A DNA stretch of 64,000 nt, from NCBI GenBank assembly GCA_964640055.1, contig CAZXFH010000005.1, forward strand, positions 37,017 to 101,016, read 5' to 3'. This document shows, in pieces, positions 45,804 through 54,262 of the stretch. Position numbers and translations under genes: made by a program. Source of the stretch: CAZXFH01 sp964640055 (GTDB lineage: Bacteria > Fidelibacterota > UBA2242 > JAFGTP01). The notes under the pieces were generated by a model. That model did not search any database, had not been told where the DNA came from, and was given only the letters and a program-made list of their open reading frames with translations. The number at the start of each line of letters is the position of its first letter. Position 1 is the first letter of the stretch.

Positions 45804-46493
45804 TTACCGACCACTGAGATAATCTTGTTCCAGGCACAAGAGTTCTTCTTTCAGGTCCAGTCCGCCACCAAATCCGGTTAAACGACCATCAGCCCCCAGC
45901 ACACGGTGGCAAGGAATGACCAGCGGCAAGGGATTACGGTGCAGCGCCCCGCCTACGGACCGGGCGGCTTTGGGGCTCCCTATCCAGCGAGCTATCTCCC
46001 CATAGCTGACCCGCTGGCCAAAAGGGATCAACCAGGTCCAGAATAGCACTTTCAGACTGAATTCTGTGGGGATCAAGCGGGTATCCAGCTGCGGCAGGAT
46101 AAATGGTTTTCCGCTCTTAAAAAAGGATTGTATCTCCGCTAACAGAGCTTCCGGCTTATCGGCGGGCGGCCGGCTTTCGAGTTTGTATCCTTGGGTCGCT
46201 AATTGGCCGGCAAAATCCGGGGTTTCTGCCGGTTTTAGATTAAGGGCCAGAACACCTGTGGCCGTCTGATAAATATCCAGGGCCTGCGGATGGGTGACAG
46301 AAACCACAAATACTTTTTGGTTATCCCGGTGCGGCAATTGTTTAAATCCGCAGCGTACCTGCTCTGTTTTCAAATGGTTGCGGCATGGGGAACAATTACG
46401 CCAATGCTGGAAGGATTCAATTTCACGTTCCAGAGGTAAGGATCGGAGGCTTAAACTATGCAGTTCCCGAGCAGTTAAATGTCGCTTCAGCAT
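45804..46493 (-). CDS. ogt: Methylated-DNA--protein-cysteine methyltransferase with zinc-finger-like N-terminus
   Basis: 229 residues. The C-terminal half is a complete Ogt/MGMT: PFGQRVSYGEIA, RSVGGALHRNPLPLVI, the active-site PCHRV (methyl-acceptor cysteine near residue 192) and GRLTGFGGGL. It repairs O6-alkylguanine in one irreversible step. The first 45 residues are unusual: LTARELHSLSLRSLPLEREI followed by QHWRNCSPC, the H-x3-C-x2-C pattern of anti-sigma zinc fingers. AAGGGA lies 8 nt before the ATG. It is divergent from the peptidase gene. Confidence 0.88.
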   Translation of the reverse strand: MLKRHLTARELHSLSLRSLPLEREIESFQHWRNCSPCRNHLKTEQVRCGFKQLPHRDNQKVFVVSVTHPQALDIYQTATGVLALNLKPAETPDFAGQLATQGYKLESRPPADKPEALLAEIQSFFKSGKPFILPQLDTRLIPTEFSLKVLFWTWLIPFGQRVSYGEIARWIGSPKAARSVGGALHRNPLPLVIPCHRVLGADGRLTGFGGGLDLKEELLCLEQDYLSGR

Positions 46494-46670
46494 TTGTTTT
46501 TTCCCTTTCTCAATCGACCGGGCCTTTCTCCTGGCCCGGTCAATCTCAAATTAACACAAATTCCTCTGAAAAGAAATAGCCATGCCGCCCATCACTGGAA
46601 GTTTGCGATAAAATATCATTGGGTTTTTTGGTGCGACAGCCCTAGATTTTCCCAAAACACGGGAGGAACA

Positions 46671-48857
46671 ATGCCGCATAAAAAGTCAAATATAAAATTT
46701 GTTTCTTTTTTCAGTATATTGATAATTTTAATCAGTTTAATAATAGGATTAAACATGTGTGATCCCAGAATCCCCCCGCAAACCAAGATAAAGGATGTAG
46801 TGGCCGAATTTCATGGCACCACAGTCCACGATCCGTACCGCTGGCTGGAAAACTGGGATAATCCGGAAGTAAGGGAATGGAGCCGGCAGCAGAACCGTTA
46901 TGCCCGGGCCTATTTGAATGCCATTCCCGGCATCGAGAGCCTGGAAAAAAGGGTCGAGAAAATCATGACGGCTCAATCGACAAGCTATTATTATATCCAA
47001 TATCGGACAGGGACTTTTTTCGCCATGAAAAAACAACCACCCTTGGACCAGCCATTGCTGGTCACGCTGCCGGCCGCGGAGACGACCAAAGAAGAAACGG
47101 TAATCCTCGATCTGAACAAATTTGATCCCGAGGGGCGTACCTCAATTGACTGGTACACCCCTTCCTGGGACGCCAAGCTGGTAGCGGTTTCGCTTTCAAA
47201 AGGTGGCTCAGAAAGTGGTGACTTGCATGTTTTTAATACAGCCACCGGTCAACAGACGGACATGGTAATCAGGAAGGTAAACGGTGGCACGGCCGGCGGT
47301 GATCTGGCCTGGCGACCCGATAACTCGGGGTTTTATTACACCCGTTATCCCCGGCGGGGCGAACGGCCGGAAAAAGATCTCAGTTTCTACCAGGAGATCT
47401 GGTTTCATCAGCTAGGCACACCGGAAACCGCTGACCGTTATGTAATTGGTAAAAAATTTGACCGGATTGCTGAAATCCGCCTGGAAATCGATCCACGCAG
47501 CGGTCAATTACTGGTTTCGGTGCAGCACGGTGACAGCGGTCGCTTCCAACATTTTTTAAAAAACGAATCCGGTGAATGGCAGCAAATTACCACCTATGAC
47601 GATCAGGTGATTGAAGCCCGTTTCGGCCTGAATAATGAGCTATTCCTGATCTCCGTCAATCAGGCGCCGCGGGGAAAAATTCTGCGGCTGCCTGTCAATG
47701 CACCTCGTCTAGATAAGGCGCAAGTCCTTATCCCTCAAAAGGAACACACCATTGTTTCCAGTTTTTATGACAAATCACAACTGATCCCGGCTGAAAACCG
47801 ACTCTATGTCACCTACCAGTTAGGCGGACCTTCTGAAATACAGGTTTTTGATCTCACCGGAAAGCCGCAACCCGGTCCGGAAATGTTACCCGTCTCCAGC
47901 ATTTATGAGTTAACCGCCCTGACAAAAGATCAGATCCTCTTTAACAATGGTTCCTATCTGAAACCGCCCGCCTGGTACCGGTTTGATCCCCACCGGGAAC
48001 GCACCCAAAAAACCGCTCTGGCGACTGAATCTCCGATCGACTTTTCTGATGCAGAAGTAGTCCGGGAATATGCCTCTTCAAAAGATGGCACCCAAATTCC
48101 GGTTAATATTATCCGTCCCAAAAATATTAAACTGGACGGAGCCAATCCCGTTCTTCTGAACGGTTACGGTGGCTTTGGTGTCAGCAAGAGTCCCGGCTTC
48201 CGGGCCATCAACCGCATCTGGCTGGACCATGGAGGCGTTTATGCTGTCGCCAATATCAGGGGCGGTGGTGAGTTCGGTGAGGAATGGCACCGGGCCGGCA
48301 GTTTAAGCAACAAACAGAATTGTTTCGATGATTTTGCAGCGGCTATGCAACATATGATTTCGTCCGGCTATACCACTCCGCAACAGTTAGCTCTTATTGG
48401 GGGGTCCAACGGCGGTCTGCTGATGGGTGCCATGCTTACCCAGCATCCCTCCCGGTTCTCCGCCACGGTTTCCTCTGTGGGGATCTATGATATGATCCGG
48501 TCCGAACTAACCCCCAATGGCAGCTTCAACATTCCGGAATATGGTACTGTGGAAAACCCACAGCAATTTAAAGCCATGTATGCCTATTCACCCTATCATA
48601 ATGTGGAAGACAATGTTGAGTATCCGGCCGTATTATTTATGACCGGCGCCAACGATCCGCGTGTTGATCCCATGCACTCCCGTAAAATAACAGCCCGGCT
48701 GCAAGCAGCTAATCGCTCCGAGAATCCGATTCTGTTAAGAACCAGCGCCGAAACCGGGCATGGTTATGGGACGCCCCTGGAAGATCGTATTGCCGAGTAT
48801 ACCCACATTTACGGATTTCTGCTGCACGAGTTAAATATTTCCCTTCAGGAGGAGTAA
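46671..48857 (+). CDS. Prolyl oligopeptidase (S9A family), exported
   Basis: 728 residues. The start at 46671 is chosen for GGGAGG 4 nt upstream; it gives an N-terminal hydrophobic helix (about 11-28) for export or anchoring, with a non-standard NMC end. A seven-bladed propeller (about 90-430) and an alpha/beta hydrolase domain follow. The triad is Ser579 (GGSNGG), Asp662 (ANDPRVD) and His697 (TGHGYG); DPYRWLEN near the N-terminus is the S9A signature. It cuts after proline in short peptides, here probably in the periplasm. Convergent with mutM across a hairpin. Confidence 0.93.
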   Translation: MPHKKSNIKFVSFFSILIILISLIIGLNMCDPRIPPQTKIKDVVAEFHGTTVHDPYRWLENWDNPEVREWSRQQNRYARAYLNAIPGIESLEKRVEKIMTAQSTSYYYIQYRTGTFFAMKKQPPLDQPLLVTLPAAETTKEETVILDLNKFDPEGRTSIDWYTPSWDAKLVAVSLSKGGSESGDLHVFNTATGQQTDMVIRKVNGGTAGGDLAWRPDNSGFYYTRYPRRGERPEKDLSFYQEIWFHQLGTPETADRYVIGKKFDRIAEIRLEIDPRSGQLLVSVQHGDSGRFQHFLKNESGEWQQITTYDDQVIEARFGLNNELFLISVNQAPRGKILRLPVNAPRLDKAQVLIPQKEHTIVSSFYDKSQLIPAENRLYVTYQLGGPSEIQVFDLTGKPQPGPEMLPVSSIYELTALTKDQILFNNGSYLKPPAWYRFDPHRERTQKTALATESPIDFSDAEVVREYASSKDGTQIPVNIIRPKNIKLDGANPVLLNGYGGFGVSKSPGFRAINRIWLDHGGVYAVANIRGGGEFGEEWHRAGSLSNKQNCFDDFAAAMQHMISSGYTTPQQLALIGGSNGGLLMGAMLTQHPSRFSATVSSVGIYDMIRSELTPNGSFNIPEYGTVENPQQFKAMYAYSPYHNVEDNVEYPAVLFMTGANDPRVDPMHSRKITARLQAANRSENPILLRTSAETGHGYGTPLEDRIAEYTHIYGFLLHELNISLQEE

Positions 48858-48873
48858 ATAATTTCAGCCATGC

Positions 48874-48900
48874 TGCCTGCTTGTAAAACCCAAGCGGGCA
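48874..48900. terminator. Hairpin between convergent peptidase and mutM genes
   Basis: TGCCTGCTTG, 7-nt loop, CAAGCGGGCA: a 10-bp stem with one G-T pair, centred between two converging stop codons. Neither side has a long T run, so factor-independent termination is uncertain. Confidence 0.5.
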
Positions 48901-48906
48901 TAGTAT

Positions 48907-49737
48907 TCATCTTAACTGGCATTGGGGGCAAATGTGAGTGCCGCGCTGTCCCACAATCAAACGTTCTATCGGGGTCTGACAGCGTTGGCAGGCTTGCCCA
49001 TGCCGGTGATAAACCTTTAAAAAATGTTGATTGTGTCCCCGCCGGTTGCGGGTAGAGGCAAAATTAGGCAGTCCTAACCCAAGACTAGTGCCACGGTTGA
49101 CCAAGGCTTTTTTTAACACCCTGAGAATGGCCTGGTATAAGGCTTTTATTTGCCTGTCTGTCAGCGTGTCAGCCCTGCGCAAGGGATGTAAGCCGGCTTC
49201 CCAGAGGGCTTCATCTACATAAATATTGCCCAGTCCGGCGATAAATCCTTGATCCAACAGTAAGGGCTTTAATTGCCGTTTTCTTTGCAGTAGGGCCTTT
49301 GATAGCCACTCCAGGGTGAAATTATCACCTAAGGGATCAACGCCCAAAGCAGATGATATCTCCCGGGGATTACCGCAAATATAAAAGCGGCCGAATTTAC
49401 GCGTGTCCTGAAAGCGCAGTTGACGGCCATCATCCAGGAAAAGGATTACATGTTCATGCTTGGTGACTTCCCGGTCCTGATCTGTTAAAAGAAAGCGGCC
49501 ACTCATGCGCAAATGAACAAACAGGTATTTATTTTCCGAGAGGATAAATAAAATAAATTTACCATAACGCTTGATAGCAGTTATCGGTTGTTGCTTAACC
49601 CAGGCCTTAAATTCCGCAGTGCTATGGTCTTTAATCGCCTTTGGCCAAAAAACTTTGCTCTTTACAACTGTACGGCCTACAATTCCGGCTGCTTGCATAT
49701 CTTTGACCAGGGTCTGGACTTCAGGCAATTCGGGCAT
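48907..49737 (-). CDS. mutM: Formamidopyrimidine-DNA glycosylase
   Basis: 276 residues. Begins MPELPEV, with the catalytic Pro2 and Glu3, has the lysine of KRYGKFILF near residue 58, the helix-two-turn-helix region (QGFIAGLGNIYVDEALW), and a C-terminal zinc finger (CQRC and CPQC). It removes 8-oxoguanine and other oxidised purines and nicks the abasic site. AAAGGA precedes the ATG. It lies 25 nt after the GH9 gene on the same strand, so it may be read through from that transcript despite the unrelated function. Confidence 0.95.
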   Translation of the reverse strand: MPELPEVQTLVKDMQAAGIVGRTVVKSKVFWPKAIKDHSTAEFKAWVKQQPITAIKRYGKFILFILSENKYLFVHLRMSGRFLLTDQDREVTKHEHVILFLDDGRQLRFQDTRKFGRFYICGNPREISSALGVDPLGDNFTLEWLSKALLQRKRQLKPLLLDQGFIAGLGNIYVDEALWEAGLHPLRRADTLTDRQIKALYQAILRVLKKALVNRGTSLGLGLPNFASTRNRRGHNQHFLKVYHRHGQACQRCQTPIERLIVGQRGTHICPQCQLR

Positions 49738-49762
49738 CGGACTTTTCCTTTAAAGCAAATTA

Positions 49763-51556
49763 TTAGGGGGCGAAAAAACTCAGAAAATAGTGGGTTTCTG
49801 CGGTACCATCCAAGGTCGGCTCATTGGTGGAATAATCCCCGATATCATCGTGATAAACCACTATATCGGACTGGAAGGGAGCATATTTATCCTTTTGGGA
49901 CAATCGAATGCCTTTCAAGCTATTATAGATGGAGGTGTAGACCGGGCCGTCATTGAGCCCCCCGGTTATCAGGCGGTCGGTATGTTCGGTGACGGCTGTA
50001 TGTGGGTAATGGGGATAATTGCCATACTCCGGGATACCCACAAATTGACTTATCCCCCAGGGATTGCGTCCCAGTAGCCAGTCACGATGGGCTTGCATAA
50101 GGGCATGATACTGTCTATCTCCGGTCATCTTTTCGTATAACAAACAGTGGGTCACAAAGGCCGCACACAGGTTATTGGAACACCAGATAAAGGGCATGCC
50201 AATACCATAGGGATTTTGCTGCGCCCGTTTTTGAACACCCGCGATATTTTCGCGGTAGTAATGAATTAAAGTATCCTGCCAGTCTTCGGCCGCGATTTCA
50301 AACAAGGCATAATGCCCCATATTCATAAAAGGATAATATTCATAATGGCGGGCTGTATCCGCTCCCATCCAGGAAGTGGTATTAATCAGGCGGGCAAATT
50401 TTTTAGCCTGTTGACGATATTTTTCCTCACCGGTAACTTTATAGAGCTCGGCAGCTCCCCATTCCATATCATCGGCCCAGGTACTCTCGTAATAACGGTA
50501 GGGCGCCAGACAAGGCGTGCCTTCCTGACATCCCGGTTTATCCAGGCCCATATGATAGACCTCAACCCCCGCCTGCAAACAACGTTCAGCAAACAGCGGG
50601 TCTTTTAAATCATTTTTCCAGATGTCACAGGCCATGGCCATGGCGGCCGCATACCGGCCTGCCAGATTGGCAATACCGGTAGAGGTATTCTGGTATTTTT
50701 TTAAGCCTTGTGGTTTTCCATTGGCGTAATAAACCACCCGGTAGCCGCCCGGGCCCCAGCCGTAATCGGCGGAATCCAGATAAGGCAGCTTAAAGCCAAT
50801 ATGATCCCGGTCATCAGCCACCTGGTGAAAGAGCTGCTCTGGTTTGGGATGCATTTTCAGCAGCCAGTCCAGGCCCCATTTGGCCTCATCCAACACATCA
50901 GGAATATCATTGGATTGCGGATGTCCCAGGGCATCCACTTTGTCCTGGAATTTCCCTTTGTTCTCCCGGTAAGAAAAAAGCAATCGGCAGATGGAATTAC
51001 CGGAGGTTAGCATATAGCGCAAATGATCACCGGCATCATGCCAGCCACCGCTGGCATCGATAAAAGTGCTGTCAGGCATGGGACCGTAAACGGTTCTGCC
51101 GTCCTGCCGGTGACAGGTTTCATCGAAAAAGGGATTATACCCGCAGCGCTGCTGTTGCATATAGGTGACCACATCCTCATGATAATCCTGGTAAGCCTTT
51201 GCACCGACATGGAAGGGCTGCGATTGCCACTGCTTGCCAACAATGCGGATCCGATACATCCCCGGCTGCTCAAAGGTGCTGAAATCCAGATAGTGATGGT
51301 ATTCGAAATTCCCCCAGGCACCAACATTGGGGCTTATCTCTGCAGGGCCCCACTGTTTTTCACCGCTCCGGGCATCGATCAGTTCAAACTGATATTTTTG
51401 CGCTGATTTTTCACTAAAAGCCATCGCTACTTTACGTTCGCCGGGTAGGTAGCCGATCTGGTTGACACGAATAAAAATTTCCTTTGAAAAAATACCAGCT
51501 GGTATCCATCGAAGGCAGAGTAGAAATATTATTCCCAGCATTCCCGATTTCTTCAT
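49763..51556 (-). CDS. Secreted glycoside hydrolase family 9 enzyme with Ig-like N-terminal domain
   Basis: 597 residues. AGGAGG lies 5 nt before the ATG at 51556 and the following residues are a signal peptide; the longer frame from 51616 does not give one. A CelD_N-type Ig-like domain (about 25-105: IRVNQIGYLPGERKVA) precedes the (alpha/alpha)6 catalytic domain with the two-aspartate motif GWHDAGDH and the late glutamate in YSTNEPTLDG. GH9 enzymes are mostly endo- or exo-beta-1,4-glucanases; some are exo-glucosaminidases, which must be kept in mind given the SIS and ROK genes nearby. Located next to the LacI regulator (184 nt). Confidence 0.92.
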   Translation of the reverse strand: MKKSGMLGIIFLLCLRWIPAGIFSKEIFIRVNQIGYLPGERKVAMAFSEKSAQKYQFELIDARSGEKQWGPAEISPNVGAWGNFEYHHYLDFSTFEQPGMYRIRIVGKQWQSQPFHVGAKAYQDYHEDVVTYMQQQRCGYNPFFDETCHRQDGRTVYGPMPDSTFIDASGGWHDAGDHLRYMLTSGNSICRLLFSYRENKGKFQDKVDALGHPQSNDIPDVLDEAKWGLDWLLKMHPKPEQLFHQVADDRDHIGFKLPYLDSADYGWGPGGYRVVYYANGKPQGLKKYQNTSTGIANLAGRYAAAMAMACDIWKNDLKDPLFAERCLQAGVEVYHMGLDKPGCQEGTPCLAPYRYYESTWADDMEWGAAELYKVTGEEKYRQQAKKFARLINTTSWMGADTARHYEYYPFMNMGHYALFEIAAEDWQDTLIHYYRENIAGVQKRAQQNPYGIGMPFIWCSNNLCAAFVTHCLLYEKMTGDRQYHALMQAHRDWLLGRNPWGISQFVGIPEYGNYPHYPHTAVTEHTDRLITGGLNDGPVYTSIYNSLKGIRLSQKDKYAPFQSDIVVYHDDIGDYSTNEPTLDGTAETHYFLSFFAP

Positions 51557-51739
51557 TTCACCCTCCTGTATATTTAAATTTAATTTGATCCCGATATTAA
51601 TTGCTCGCAATAACAATTTTCAGAATATGTTAATAATAGTATCAAGTCCCCCATTCGTTTTCCAGGTTGCTTACAGCAGGAATTCAATTTAGTCAAAGTG
51701 ATATAATTGAAAAAGGGTTTCTACCCCCAAAAATTGCCC

Positions 51740-52813
51740 TTATGCTGATTCTCGTACGATTAATTGGGAATCCAAAAATTCCTGAATGGGGGGGGTACGC
51801 TCATGCTCAATAAGATCGATTAGATTTTCCGCCGCTAATTTTCCCATCATTAACAAGGGTTGCTTGATAGTGGTCAGGGCGGGTCGTGTAAATTTCGCAA
51901 TATCAATATTATTGTAGCCGATCACAGCAACATCATCGGGTACTGACAGTCCCCGTTCAAAAATCCGCTCCATCACGGCAATGGCCATATAATCATCAGC
52001 ACAAAAAATCGCGTCGGGTATATTTGTTCCGGAAAACAAACGATCAACCGCCTGATAAGCCCGTCCGGCATCAAAATCACCATCAATAATCCAATCTTGT
52101 TGTAATGGCAAGCCCAGGTTGATCAGGGCCTGTTCATATCCATAGAGCCGATCAAGCCCATTACTCTCCTGGGTACTGCCAGAAACAAAGGCAATCTCCC
52201 GACACCCTTTCTCATACAAATAGCGCACTGCGGTTTGGGCCCCTTCAATATTGTTGGTGTCAATAAAATTAAACCGCCGATCCGAAGTGCGATGGTTAAT
52301 TAAAATGGCCGGAAAATCAACCGCCACTAAGGATTCCAGGCTACGATCATTCATTTTGGGTTTAAACATGACCAATCCGTCAAGCAACCGACTTTTTACA
52401 ATATCAAGGTAGGGATTGATCGCTTTTTCATGTTCCTCAACGGGATATATCATTAAACGATAATTTTCCTGCTTTACCACTGACATGACACCGCTTAAAA
52501 TCTGGGCGATGTAATTGTCCAGAAAAACCTGCTGAATTTTGGGGATGATGACCCCAATGGTCATAGTACGCTGGCTGGATAAGCTGCGGGCAATCAGATT
52601 GGGTTTATAATCCAGCTGCTCAATCACATCTAATATTTTTTTGCGGGTGGCGGCAGCCACAATACCTTTATTATTGATCACTCTGGAAACCGTCATAGCA
52701 GAAACACCGGTTATACCAGCAATATCGTTAAGCGTGATCTTCTTTATTTTTTTTAAATTTGCTTTATGGGAAACCACTGTCATATTCTGAACTGTCTTGA
52801 TAATGTTGCTCAA
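51740..52813 (-). CDS. LacI-family transcriptional regulator
   Basis: 357 residues. The DNA-binding HTH and hinge are at about 26-80 (TLNDIAGITGVSAMTVSRVI, KKILDVIEQLDYKPN, ARSLSS), followed by a periplasmic-binding-protein-like sugar sensor (about 85-350). The first 25 residues are an unusual N-terminal extension; the start may be the TTG at 52813 or the ATG at 52783, neither with a strong ribosome site. It is divergent from the first ROK gene, and a palindromic operator (53078-53093) lies between. It probably controls the sugar locus on both sides, releasing DNA on sugar binding. Confidence 0.92.
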   Translation of the reverse strand: MSNIIKTVQNMTVVSHKANLKKIKKITLNDIAGITGVSAMTVSRVINNKGIVAAATRKKILDVIEQLDYKPNLIARSLSSQRTMTIGVIIPKIQQVFLDNYIAQILSGVMSVVKQENYRLMIYPVEEHEKAINPYLDIVKSRLLDGLVMFKPKMNDRSLESLVAVDFPAILINHRTSDRRFNFIDTNNIEGAQTAVRYLYEKGCREIAFVSGSTQESNGLDRLYGYEQALINLGLPLQQDWIIDGDFDAGRAYQAVDRLFSGTNIPDAIFCADDYMAIAVMERIFERGLSVPDDVAVIGYNNIDIAKFTRPALTTIKQPLLMMGKLAAENLIDLIEHERTPPIQEFLDSQLIVRESA

Positions 52814-53051
52814 TAAAAAAGAATCGGCCGGGGCCTTTTATTCAATACCAACAGGGAGAGTTTCCTGTTTTCCGTGAGAGGGATGAGGAGAATCTGTTGG
52901 TGCATAAAAGTCATTACTTTATATAGAATCATAAACTTTAGAAATTTTTTTGATTTCATTTAAAATTTCTTTATATTGCTTTTGGAATGTTTCTATCATT
53001 ACAGCCGGAATTAAGAAGTAAGTTGACATAGAATTAATTAACATGTGAATT

Positions 53052-53079
53052 TTGCTATTTATCTTTTAAAACTTATAAT
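53052..53079 (+). promoter_or_regulatory. Candidate promoter for the ROK/TonB-receptor locus
   Basis: TTGCTA (53052-53057), 16-nt spacer, TATAAT (53074-53079). The -10 box runs into the LacI-type palindrome, as expected for a repressed promoter. The ROK start codon is about 120 nt further on. The 394-bp space also has an AT-rich leader and a TTGACA at 53023-53028 without a good -10. Confidence 0.6.
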
Positions 53080-53093
53080 GTTATCGATAACAT
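53078..53093. promoter_or_regulatory. LacI/GalR-type operator palindrome
   Basis: ATGTTATCGATAACAT, a perfect 16-bp palindrome with the central CG typical of LacI-family operators. It lies between a LacI gene and its divergent neighbour and overlaps the end of the TATAAT box. Confidence 0.8.
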
Positions 53094-53207
53094 AAAAATG
53101 AAAAATGAAAAAGGCAAGCAGATATTTCTATTTTTAAAAACGCCGGGGCCTTTGCTATCTTTTATGATCCAACTCGCTACCCCTCCATTATCCCTTAAGG
53201 TGCACCC

Positions 53208-54188
53208 ATGGCAGTAATTGCAATCGATCTCGGCGGCACAAAATCCTTGGCAGCGCTTATCTCAAACAAGGGTGATATCCTGAATCGCCAGAAAACAGAA
53301 ATCACCCGTAAAAGCGGCCCCTTGGTTAGCGAAATATTGCAAAAACAAATTCATAAACTTTTTACTATCGCCCGTAAAAGCAATCAGGATGTAACTGCAG
53401 TGGGTGTTTCGGTACCGGGGATTTATTATACTGCAACCGGCAATGTATGGGCCCCTAATATCACCGGCTGGGATAATTATCCCCTGTTAAAGGAACTCAA
53501 CGCTCAGTTTCCCAATAATACCATCCGGATTGACAGCGATCGCTCCTGCTACATATTAGGCGAGACCTGGCAAGGCGCTGCCCAAGGCTGCCGGGACGCC
53601 ATCTTTGTGGCCGTGGGTACCGGCATCGGAGCGGGCATTTTAATCAATGGTCAAATTCTCCGCGGTCACAATGATATTGCCGGTGCTACCGGCTGGATGG
53701 CACTCAACCGCGATTATCGTTCGGAATATCGGCGTTACGGCTGTTTTGAATACCATGCTTCCGGAGACGGCCTGGCCCGGGTAGCCCGGGACCTGATGAA
53801 CAGAAACCCGGATTACTATGGTTTACTAAGACGTCCTTTACCCGAACATATTAATTCCTATGACGTGTTCGAGGCCTATAATGCGGGGGATCCTCTGGCT
53901 CAAACCGTCATCAGACAAGCCATTACTTACTGGGGCATGGCGGCTGCTAATTATATTAGCCTATTCAATCCGGAAGTAATTATTTTTGGCGGAGGGGTTT
54001 TCGGACCGGCCGCTAAATTCCTGGGTGATATAAAAAAGGAAGCCGCAAAATGGTCCCAACCGATCAGTTATAAAATGGTAAAAATTAAGATCACCTCATT
54101 AGGCGAAGATGCCGGCTTATTAGGAGCCGGCCGACTGGCATTAATCAGCCAAACGAGTCCACGCATGACCTCAAGACTATCATCTTAA
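53208..54188 (+). CDS. ROK-family sugar kinase-like protein (first copy)
   Basis: 326 residues. ROK fold: AIDLGGTKS (phosphate 1), IDSDRSCYILGE (catalytic Asp region), VAVGTGIGAGI (phosphate 2) and IIFGGGVFGPA. Two usual features are changed: the sugar-contacting AGEIGH is AGATGWM, and the zinc motif CxCGxxGCxE is reduced to RYGCFEYHAS. It may phosphorylate glucose, an amino sugar or another hexose, or have a shifted substrate. Very close to the copy at 61083. AAGG precedes the ATG; it is the first gene after the operator and so likely LacI-controlled. Confidence 0.88.
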   Translation: MAVIAIDLGGTKSLAALISNKGDILNRQKTEITRKSGPLVSEILQKQIHKLFTIARKSNQDVTAVGVSVPGIYYTATGNVWAPNITGWDNYPLLKELNAQFPNNTIRIDSDRSCYILGETWQGAAQGCRDAIFVAVGTGIGAGILINGQILRGHNDIAGATGWMALNRDYRSEYRRYGCFEYHASGDGLARVARDLMNRNPDYYGLLRRPLPEHINSYDVFEAYNAGDPLAQTVIRQAITYWGMAAANYISLFNPEVIIFGGGVFGPAAKFLGDIKKEAAKWSQPISYKMVKIKITSLGEDAGLLGAGRLALISQTSPRMTSRLSS

Positions 54189-54262
54189 AAAATATGTGTT
54201 ATGGTCCATTATCATTTCTTTAAAAGCTAAAAATAATTATCTCCAAATAACAAAGGAGAAAC

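Noticed and set aside
46479..46670. N-terminal extension of the prolyl oligopeptidase frame
   Set aside because: The ATG at 46671 has a strong ribosome site and a signal helix right after it; the extension looks non-coding.
51600..51611. ATTGCTCGCAAT inverted repeat before the GH9 gene as a second LacI site
   Set aside because: Its core does not match the ATGTTATCGATAACAT palindrome; too weak to call.
54201..54209. ATGGTCCAT near the end of the first ROK gene as an operator
   Set aside because: Short, odd-length and unlike the main operator.
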